Shown here piece by piece: positions 1 to 4,363 of a stretch of DNA of 7,932 nt. Numbering within the stretch: position 1 is the stretch's first letter; each line of letters starts with the position of its first letter. The notes beneath the pieces are model-generated. The model made no database searches, was not told where the DNA came from, and worked only from the letters and a program-made list of their open reading frames with translations. Source of the stretch: Pseudomonadota bacterium (GTDB lineage: Bacteria > Pseudomonadota > Gammaproteobacteria > Xanthomonadales > Xanthomonadaceae); the NCBI GenBank assembly GCA_023423675.1, contig JAFAFD010000319.1, forward strand, positions 1 to 7,932. Direction: 5' to 3'. The translations under genes and the position numbers were made by a program.

Positions 1-6
1 GTCAGA

Positions 7-190
7 GGCGGGGCGGTGTGGGTGGGCAGGACCGCAGGCGCCATGGATGGCGCCTACGAGCCCCCATGGGTGAGGGCGCTTTGCTTGCGAAGCACTGCTT
101 CGCAAGCGCCCGAACGCACAGCCGCCAGCGGCTGGGCCGGACCGCGGAGCGGGGTTTACGGCGTGTCCTGCCAGCCCACACCGCCCCGCC
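7..190. repeat. Multi-hairpin element bounded by 26-bp inverted repeats
   Basis: The ends 7-32 and 165-190 are inverted copies of each other with a single mismatch over 26 bases. Between them lie four further hairpins: 37-54 (8-bp stem ggcgccat, GG loop), about 74-110 (stem gcgaagca/tgcttcgc plus flanking pairs), 119-134 (perfect 7-bp stem cagccgc/gcggctg) and 142-152 (4 bp). No protein-like reading frame is convincing. The architecture resembles a MITE or composite REP-like element. From memory, parts of it (the ggcgccatggatggcgcc block and the ggtttacggcgtgtcctg end) recur in Stenotrophomonas and Xanthomonas intergenic DNA, but I could not check copy number. No target-site duplication is visible at the ends (gtcaga on the left, caaccc on the right). 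Confidence 0.6.
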
Positions 191-204
191 CAACCCGAAA
201 CAAC

Positions 205-224
205 CCAGAGCCTGAGTGCTCTGG
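205..224. repeat. Short hairpin ccagagc/gctctgg
   Basis: A perfect 7-bp inverted repeat (205-211 with 218-224) with a 6-base loop lies between the larger folded element and the gcvT promoter. There is no T-tract, so it is not an obvious terminator. It may be part of the same patchwork of palindromic repeats. Confidence 0.4.
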
Positions 225-238
225 CTCTGCGCTCTGGC

Positions 239-274
239 TTGTAGAAAGCGCTGCCGGCCGCAGGCCGGCTACAA
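239..274 (+). repeat. GTAG-like palindrome (divergent SMAG-type REP)
   Basis: GTAG at 241-244 is followed by a perfect 7-bp stem gccggcc (253-259) / ggccggc (263-269) with a GCA loop. An outer pairing joins ttgta (239-243) to tacaa (270-274). The GTAG head and the compact GC stem recall the SMAG repeats elsewhere in the window. However, eight extra bases separate GTAG from the stem and the stem sequence differs, so membership is uncertain. Confidence 0.35.
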
Positions 275-320
275 CCCAAAAAACCCCGCTGCGCTGCGGC
301 ACGCCTGCCGCCGACCGATC

Positions 321-329
321 TGGGATAAT
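321..329 (+). promoter_or_regulatory. Extended -10 promoter for gcvT
   Basis: TGGGATAAT matches the extended -10 consensus (TGn plus TATAAT with one mismatch). The hexamer GATAAT occupies 324-329. No good -35 is present at the usual distance (acgcct at 301-306), which is acceptable for extended -10 promoters. It would start transcription near 336 and give a leader of about 28 nt before the gcvT ATG. Confidence 0.5.
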
Positions 330-363
330 GGACGCTCTTGTTTATCCTGCTGCCGGACCGGTC

Positions 364-1476
364 ATGACCCAGAAGACGCTGCTCAACGATACCCACCGCG
401 CCCTCGGCGCCAAGATGGTCGATTTCGGGGGTTGGGACATGCCCATCCACTACGGCTCGCAGCTGGACGAACACCACCTGGTGCGCCGCGAAGCCGGCGT
501 CTTCGACGTCAGCCACATGACCGTGGTCGACCTGCGCGGCGAGCAGGTCAAGCCGTTCCTGCGCCGCCTGCTGGCCAACTCCGTCGACAAGCTGAAGGTG
601 CCGGGCAAGGCGCTGTACTCGTGCATGCTGAATCCGGCCGGCGGCGTCATCGACGACCTGATCGTCTACTACCTGGCCGATGATTTCTTCCGCATGGTCG
701 TCAACGCCTCCACCCGCGAGAAGGACCTGGCCTGGCTGCGCGAACAGGCGGCACCGTTCGGCGTCAGCGTCGAGCAGCGCCCGGACCTGGCCATCCTCGC
801 CGTGCAGGGCCCGCAGGCGCGCGACAGCGTCGTCGGCCTGGTCGGCGGCAGCGACCGCGACGCGCTGGCCAAGCTCGGCCGCTTCGCTGCCCTGCAGGTC
901 AAGACGGACGACGGTGTTGAACTGTTCGTCGCCCGCACCGGCTACACCGGCGAAGACGGCTTCGAGATCCTGCTGCCGCAGGACGCCGTGGTCGCCTTCT
1001 GGAACCGCCTGCTGGCGGCAGGCGTGAAGCCGGCCGGCCTCCGCGCGCGCGACACCCTGCGCCTGGAAGCCGGCATGAATCTGTATGGCCAGGACATGGA
1101 CGAAGCGATCAGCCCGTACGAAGCGGCGCTGGCCTGGACCGTGTCGCTGGACGAAGGCCGCGACTTCATCGGCCGCGACGTGCTGGAGGCGCAGAAGGCC
1201 GCCGGCAACGCGCGCCAGATGATCGGCCTGGTGATGGACGAGAAGGGCGTGCTGCGCCATGGCCAGGCGGTGACCACCGCCGGCGGCCAGGGCGAAATCC
1301 TGTCCGGCACCTTCTCGCCGAGCCTGGCCAAGGGCATCGCATTCGCCCGCGTGCCGGCGGGCGAACTCGGCCAGGTCACCGTCGATATCCGCGGCCGGCA
1401 GGTGCCGGTGCGCGTGGTCAAGTTCCCGTTCGTCCGCGAAGGCCAGGCCCAGCCCGGCGTGCTCGCCGACGCCTGA
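364..1476 (+). CDS. gcvT: Aminomethyltransferase, T protein of the glycine cleavage system
   Basis: Encodes 370 aa, the usual GcvT length. The enzyme is cytosolic. It takes the aminomethyl group carried on the lipoyl arm of GcvH and moves the methylene unit to tetrahydrofolate, releasing ammonia. Visible family signatures are the N-terminal [18 protein letters not shown] block (residues 10-27), GVFDVSHM (45-52), [10 protein letters not shown] (93-102, with D97 aligning to the catalytic Asp of E. coli GcvT), [11 protein letters not shown] (191-201) and [16 protein letters not shown] (227-242), followed by the C-terminal barrel domain. The frame stays open upstream. The ATG at 364 is chosen because homology begins there, an extended -10 sits 35 bases upstream, and a weak GGA lies at 355-357. 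gcvH follows 94 bases later. gcvP is not in the window, so the pathway is split across the genome. Confidence 0.97.
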   Translation: MTQKTLLNDTHRALGAKMVDFGGWDMPIHYGSQLDEHHLVRREAGVFDVSHMTVVDLRGEQVKPFLRRLLANSVDKLKVPGKALYSCMLNPAGGVIDDLIVYYLADDFFRMVVNASTREKDLAWLREQAAPFGVSVEQRPDLAILAVQGPQARDSVVGLVGGSDRDALAKLGRFAALQVKTDDGVELFVARTGYTGEDGFEILLPQDAVVAFWNRLLAAGVKPAGLRARDTLRLEAGMNLYGQDMDEAISPYEAALAWTVSLDEGRDFIGRDVLEAQKAAGNARQMIGLVMDEKGVLRHGQAVTTAGGQGEILSGTFSPSLAKGIAFARVPAGELGQVTVDIRGRQVPVRVVKFPFVREGQAQPGVLADA

Positions 1477-1496
1477 TCCGAACGTGCCGGCCGTCA

Positions 1497-1527
1497 CTGA
1501 CAGCAGTGGCGGTCGGTTGGTTACACT
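1497..1527 (+). promoter_or_regulatory. Candidate promoter for gcvH
   Basis: CTGACA (1497-1502, five of six -35 bases) is followed by TACACT (1522-1527, four of six -10 bases) with a rather long 19-bp spacer. It lies in the 94-base gcvT-gcvH gap, about 37 bases upstream of the gcvH Shine-Dalgarno sequence. It would let gcvH be expressed independently as well as by read-through from gcvT, since no terminator is visible in the gap. Confidence 0.4.
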
Positions 1528-1570
1528 AGCCCCGTTTTTTCCACCCCCTGCAAAACCTGGAGCAGTTCCC

Positions 1571-1966
1571 ATGAGCGAGATCCCCGGCGACCTCAAGTTC
1601 CTCAAGTCCCACGAGTGGGCCCGCGTCGAAGGCAATGGCCGTGTCACCGTCGGTATTTCCGACCATGCCCAGGGCCTGCTGGGTGACCTGGTCTACGTCG
1701 AGCTGCCCGAAGTCGGCGCCGAGGCCAAGGCGGGCGAGCAGATCGCCGTCGTCGAGTCGGTCAAGGCCGCCTCGGACGTCTACAGCCCGGTCAGCGGCAC
1801 GATCGTCGAGGTCAACTCGGCGCTGTCGGACAAGCCGGAGACCATCAACGAAGATGCCTACGGCGAAGGCTGGATGTACGTGGTCGAGCTGACCAACGGC
1901 GACGAGCTCAACGAGCTGCTGGATCCGGACGCGTACGCCGAAGCCCTGGAAAACGAAGACCACTGA
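1571..1966 (+). CDS. gcvH: Glycine cleavage system H protein (lipoyl carrier)
   Basis: Encodes 131 aa, standard for GcvH. It is the soluble shuttle of the glycine cleavage complex. Its lipoylated lysine accepts the aminomethyl group from GcvP, presents it to GcvT, and is reoxidised by the L protein. The lipoyl-attachment motif [14 protein letters not shown] is at residues 60-73, with K65 as the modified lysine. [14 protein letters not shown] near the N-terminus and GEGWMY near the C-terminus are also typical. The start at 1571 is set by GGAG at 1559-1562 (8-base spacing) and by the conserved N-terminus. A longer in-frame start at 1484 would add unrelated residues and lacks support. A strong hairpin terminator follows 22 bases after the stop. 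Confidence 0.97.
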   Translation: MSEIPGDLKFLKSHEWARVEGNGRVTVGISDHAQGLLGDLVYVELPEVGAEAKAGEQIAVVESVKAASDVYSPVSGTIVEVNSALSDKPETINEDAYGEGWMYVVELTNGDELNELLDPDAYAEALENEDH

Positions 1967-1987
1967 GTCCTCGCTTCCTGCTTCCAG

Positions 1988-2013
1988 AACGGCCACCTTC
2001 GGGTGGCCGTTTT
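1988..2013 (+). terminator. Rho-independent terminator of gcvH
   Basis: A perfect 10-bp stem aacggccacc / ggtggccgtt (1988-1997 with 2002-2011) closes on a stable TTCG tetraloop and runs into four T residues. It ends the gcvT-gcvH transcript. Confidence 0.9.
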
Positions 2014-2426
2014 CGTTCCAGCCTCCGTCGTCGACTCATGCCATCGGGTTCGCGGCACACCTTCGGCGTGGCATCAGGCGGCATCGAACGGCGCGATCAG
2101 GCGTGCGCAGTTTTGCGCAAATCCGCGTTTCCGTCCCGCGTTTGCGTGTTCGGATGTGAAAACTTTTACCCCCCGTTGCAGACCCGTTGTGGTGCGGCGG
2201 GCACGCGTGTTGGCGTGTGCCGGACGACGTGGTGCATGGCGCGGCATCTGTCGTCGCCTGTCAACGCAGAGCGCTTATTTCAAGCGTTTTTTATTCAGCA
2301 GGTGCGATCACGTGTTGCTGCGCGTGACGTTGGCGGTGCGCGATGCAGGGCCGGGAAGGTGCCGCGTGGTGGCGGTGCCGGCGGCGTTCGGATGGACGCG
2401 GATGTGAAATTTTTCCGCGGGGGTTG
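2014..2426. other. Gene-poor gap between gcvH and the histone promoter
   Basis: No convincing gene is seen in about 410 bases. Frames open here (for example 2038-2430 plus) give proteins with no recognisable domain and no good ribosome-binding site. The DNA is less GC-rich than its neighbours in places. Visible items are a small hairpin tgcgcagttttgcgca near 2104-2119, a terminator-like hairpin at 2270-2292, and an 11-bp direct repeat cggatgtgaaa at 2151-2161 and 2399-2409. In both copies the repeat runs into an A/T tract. The second copy lies about 18 bases upstream of the histone -35. A small RNA or regulatory site is possible but unproven. Confidence 0.4.
2270..2292 (+). terminator. Weak terminator-like hairpin with T6 run
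   Basis: cgctt (2272-2276) pairs with aagcg (2282-2286) around a 5-base loop. The stem is extended by a G-U and an A-U pair and is followed directly by six T (2287-2292). The stem is short, so this is a weak candidate. If real, it would imply a short transcript in the gap upstream. Confidence 0.3.
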
Positions 2427-2455
2427 TTGACAGTAAAAAAAACCGTGATTAGGTT
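2427..2455 (+). promoter_or_regulatory. Promoter of the histone-like gene
   Basis: A perfect -35 TTGACA (2427-2432) is followed after exactly 17 bases by TAGGTT (2450-2455), which keeps the first two and last consensus -10 bases. The spacer contains an A8 run. Transcription would start near 2462, giving a leader of about 280 nt before the ATG at 2741. Confidence 0.6.
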
Positions 2456-2740
2456 TCGCCTCAGCAGACCTTGCCTGCCAAACCGAGTGCGCCGAATCAA
2501 TCGTCCGATGCGAAGCAGCCCCCTCAAGACCACCGCGTTCCTGCCGACGGTGGACATGGCCCCGCTTCCCCCGGAGAAATGCAAGGCATCTTCCGTTTCG
2601 ATGCCCGCTCCGCCGATCGAGGCGGGCATTGCCGCATCCGTAACGGCGCGCCTGACGCGCCGGCGGTCCCCGCACGCAGCAACCGCGGGTTTGATCCACC
2701 TGGGCGTTTCAACTCCCTATCACTGACGAGGAGCCATCCC
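2456..2740 (+). promoter_or_regulatory. Long structured 5' leader of the histone-like gene
   Basis: The leader from the predicted start site to the ATG holds two clear hairpins. In one, tgcccgc near 2602 pairs with gcgggca near 2622-2628. In the other, ggcgcg pairs with cgcgcc around cctga at about 2646-2662. The reading frame of the histone gene is open back to 2471, but the residues upstream have a quite different, mixed composition and no ribosome-binding site, so I read this as untranslated. No known riboswitch class was recognised. The leader ends in GAGGAG (2728-2733), seven bases before the ATG. Confidence 0.45.
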
Positions 2741-3277
2741 ATGGCAACCAAGAAAGCTGCGAAGAAAAAGCCCGCCGCCAAGAAAGCGGTGAAGAAGGTC
2801 GCTAAGAAGGCCGCTGCCAAGAAGGCAGTGAAGAAGGTCGCGAAGAAGGCGACCGCCAAGAAGGCCGTTAAGAAGGTCGCCAAGAAGGTCGCCAAGAAGA
2901 CCACTGCGAAGAAGGCAGTGAAGAAGGCGGCGAAGAAGGTAGCCAAGAAGCCGGCGAAGAAGACCGCGAAGAAGGCCGTCAAGAAGGTTGCAAAGAAGGC
3001 AACTGCGAAGAAGGCCACTGCAAAGAAGGCGGCAAAGAAGGTCGCCAAGAAGCCGGCAAAGAAGACCGCGAAGAAGGTCGCCAAGAAGGCGACTGCGCGC
3101 AAGGCTACTGCCAAGAAGGCAGTGAAGAAGACTGCGAAGAAGGCCACTGCGAAGAAGGCCACCAAGAAGGCTGCCCCGAAGAAGGCTGCCAAGACGGTTG
3201 CCAAGCGCAAGCCGGCTGCCCGCAAGAAGAAGGCGGCTCCGGTCGCTCTGCCGGCGACCCCGGCGCCGCTGATCTAA
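2741..3277 (+). CDS. Histone H1-like, lysine/alanine-rich DNA-binding protein
   Basis: Encodes 178 aa of very low complexity. By hand count 74 residues are lysine, and the rest are almost all Ala, Val, Thr and Pro. There are three Arg near the C-terminal half, and no acidic, aromatic, Gly, Ser, Asn, Gln, His or Cys residue. Imperfect repeats such as KKAVKKVAKKATA run from residue 4 to about 150. The tail 172-178 (ATPAPLI) is not basic. This matches the bacterial H1 C-terminal-domain-like family (Hc2/HctB-like, AlgP-like), which coats DNA non-specifically as a nucleoid protein. The actual role here is inferred. The start is fixed by GAGGAG seven bases upstream. The gene is monocistronic, with its own promoter and terminator. 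The repeated AAG-rich DNA is prone to length change by slippage. Confidence 0.9.
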   Translation: MATKKAAKKKPAAKKAVKKVAKKAAAKKAVKKVAKKATAKKAVKKVAKKVAKKTTAKKAVKKAAKKVAKKPAKKTAKKAVKKVAKKATAKKATAKKAAKKVAKKPAKKTAKKVAKKATARKATAKKAVKKTAKKATAKKATKKAAPKKAAKTVAKRKPAARKKKAAPVALPATPAPLI

Positions 3278-3301
3278 GTACTTCCCGATAGCCGTACCCT
3301 G

Positions 3302-3343
3302 AAACCCCCTTCCCTGGCTGCCCAGCGGGGAGGGGGTTTTTTT
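3302..3343 (+). terminator. Strong terminator of the histone-like gene
   Basis: aaaccccct (3302-3310) pairs with agggggttt (3331-3339). The stem continues inward with tccc against gggg, encloses a small tgg/cca pairing, and is followed by a run of seven T (3337-3343). This is a classic intrinsic terminator 24 bases after the stop codon. Confidence 0.92.
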
Positions 3344-3365
3344 ATGGGCGATTGCGGACCGGACT

Positions 3366-3390
3366 GTAGAGTCGAGCCATGCTCGACTGC
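3366..3390 (+). repeat. SMAG (GTAG) repeat, stem gtcgagc
   Basis: GTAG head at 3366-3369, then A, then a perfect 7-bp stem gtcgagc/gctcgac around CAT, ending TGC. First of three copies with the same stem in this gap. Confidence 0.88.
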
Positions 3391-3402
3391 TTCACCGCCC
3401 CT

Positions 3403-3425
3403 GTAGAGTCGAGCTTGCTCGACTG
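3403..3425 (+). repeat. SMAG (GTAG) repeat, stem gtcgagc
   Basis: GTAG head at 3403-3406, with stem gtcgagc/gctcgac and a TT loop. With the next, inverted copy it forms a 25-bp near-perfect inverted repeat (3401-3425 against 3435-3459, one mismatch, 9-base loop). Such paired copies are a typical REP dimer. Confidence 0.9.
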
Positions 3426-3434
3426 ATTTCCCGG

Positions 3435-3457
3435 CAGTCGAGCAAGCTCGACTCCAC
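3435..3457 (-). repeat. SMAG repeat, inverted copy with GTGG head
   Basis: On the minus strand it reads GTGG, A, then stem gtcgagc/gctcgac with a TT loop. One base of the GTAG head has changed. It sits exactly at the 3' end of the decayed lysR homology, where the natural stop codon would be expected. Confidence 0.87.
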
Positions 3458-3460
3458 AGC

Positions 3461-4005
3461 CGCGGTACCGGCGGGAACCGCTCCATCAGGAAATCCAGGA
3501 AGCTGCGCTGGCGGGTGGAGCGGTAGCGATCGTGCACGTACACCACGTGCATCGGCCGACCGGCCTGGCCGTGCTGCGGGAACAGCTGCACCAGCCGCCC
3601 GGCGGCCACGTCCGCGGCCAGCAGCAGGGTCGACTGCAGCACGATGCCCAGCCCATGCAGCGCCGCTGCACCCAGCGCTTCGCCGTTGTTGATCTGCAGG
3701 CGTACAGCGGCGATACACTCGAGGTCGCCAGCCTCGTCCTGCAGCCACTGCGCCAACGCGCAGGGTCCGAACGACAGGCACTGGTGCGACGCCACTTCGG
3801 CGAGCGTGCGCGGCGTGCCGTGGCGGGCGAGGTAGGCCGGCGCGGCACACATCATCAACCGGTAGGGCGTCAGTGGGCGTGCCACCAGTGCATCGCTGTC
3901 GGCCAGGGTGCCGATGCGCAGCGTCGACCACGCGGTCGCTCAGGCTCGCCTCCCCCCGCACCTGCGGATGGCGCTGCATGTACTCGGCCAGGGCCGGCAT
4001 GGCGG
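3461..4005 (-). pseudogene. LysR-family regulator remnant (effector-binding domain only)
   Basis: The minus strand encodes the C-terminal effector-binding half of a LysR-type regulator in two frames. The upstream piece (about 4005 to 3920) reads MPALAEYMQRHPQVR then SLSDRVVD. The downstream piece (about 3920 to 3461) reads LRIGTLADSDALVARPL, CAAPAYLARHGTPRTL, INNGEALGAAALHGLGIVLQ and ends FLDFLMERF. Family members normally carry roughly ten residues between RVVD and LRIG, so a small out-of-frame deletion near 3920 explains the frame change. The N-terminal helix-turn-helix and linker (about 100 residues or more) are missing, and the 5' end abuts the dehydrogenase remnant. The in-frame stop is at 3274, so any translation would run through the GTAG repeats and the histone terminator. 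It is non-functional as a DNA-binding regulator. Edges are approximate. Confidence 0.85.
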
Positions 4006-4222
4006 AGCAGCGCGTGACGGTCAACACAATCGTGCCGGGGCGGATCAACAGCGCGCAGATCCTCGGCCGGTTGCATCCCACCGAGGAAAGCCGGCGCGCG
4101 TCCATCGACCGCAACATTCCGGTCGGGCGTTTCGGCGAACCGGAGGAGGTCGCGCCGCTGGCGGGCACATCATCGGCGCTGTGATCCCGGTGGACGGCGG
4201 CACGCACTACTTCGCGCACTGA
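4002..4222 (+). pseudogene. Short-chain dehydrogenase/reductase remnant (C-terminal end)
   Basis: The plus strand carries the last part of a classical SDR. RVTVNTIVPGRINSAQILG, HPTEESRRASIDRNIPVGRF and GEPEEVAPLAG are in one frame (stop 4182-4184). VIPVDGGTHYFAH is in a second frame ending at 4220-4222. Intact relatives have about a dozen residues between EEVA and the YITG-like segment before VIPVDGG, so an out-of-frame internal deletion near 4164 is likely. The Rossmann nucleotide-binding TGxxxGxG region and the Tyr-x-x-x-Lys active site, roughly the first 190 residues, are absent. The 5' end meets the lysR remnant head to head. It cannot be an active enzyme. Confidence 0.85.
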
Positions 4223-4232
4223 GCCAGGGTTG

Positions 4233-4257
4233 GTAGAGTCGACTGTCAGTCGACTGC
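4233..4257 (+). repeat. SMAG (GTAG) repeat, stem gtcgactg
   Basis: GTAG head at 4233-4236, then an 8-bp stem gtcgactg/cagtcgac around a single T, ending TGC. It lies ten bases after the dehydrogenase remnant's stop codon. Confidence 0.9.
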
Positions 4258-4277
4258 TTTTCGATTCGGGACTGCGT

Positions 4278-4301
4278 GAGTCGACTGACAGTCGACTCTA
4301 C
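4278..4301 (-). repeat. SMAG (GTAG) repeat, inverted, stem gtcgactg
   Basis: On the minus strand GTAG is followed by the same 8-bp stem gtcgactg/cagtcgac. It faces the copy at 4233, so the two could fold together as a long cruciform. Confidence 0.9.
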
Positions 4302-4316
4302 CGATCCGGCCCCGCG

Positions 4317-4340
4317 GAGTCGACTGACAGTCGGCTCTAC
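4317..4340 (-). repeat. SMAG (GTAG) repeat, inverted, stem with one change
   Basis: On the minus strand GTAG is followed by gccgactg/cagtcgac, the same stem with one T-to-C change that leaves a mismatch. It is tandem with the copy at 4278 (39-base period) and lies 23 bases beyond the 3' end of the beta-lactamase-like gene, where it may help end that transcript. Confidence 0.87.
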
Positions 4341-4363
4341 CGCTCACCGGCAGACTGCCGCGC

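Noticed and set aside
190..363. Glycine riboswitch upstream of gcvT
   Set aside because: The predicted leader is only about 28 nt and I see none of the conserved glycine-aptamer blocks in either order.
2038..2430. Open frame of 130 codons in the gcvH-histone gap
   Set aside because: No recognisable domain, no good ribosome-binding site, odd composition, and it runs into the histone promoter; GC-rich DNA gives many such frames.
2524..3225. Long minus-strand frame rich in Phe and Ala opposite the histone-like gene
   Set aside because: It is the antisense of AAG/GCC repeats; the low-complexity pattern is a mirror of the real gene.
3461..4222. Programmed frameshifting or a novel fused regulator-dehydrogenase
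   Set aside because: The two parts lie on opposite strands and both lack essential domains, so decay is the simpler explanation.
3366..4340. CRISPR array suggested by repeated palindromes
   Set aside because: The repeats occur in both orientations, at irregular spacing and with different stems, which fits REP sequences and not a CRISPR array.
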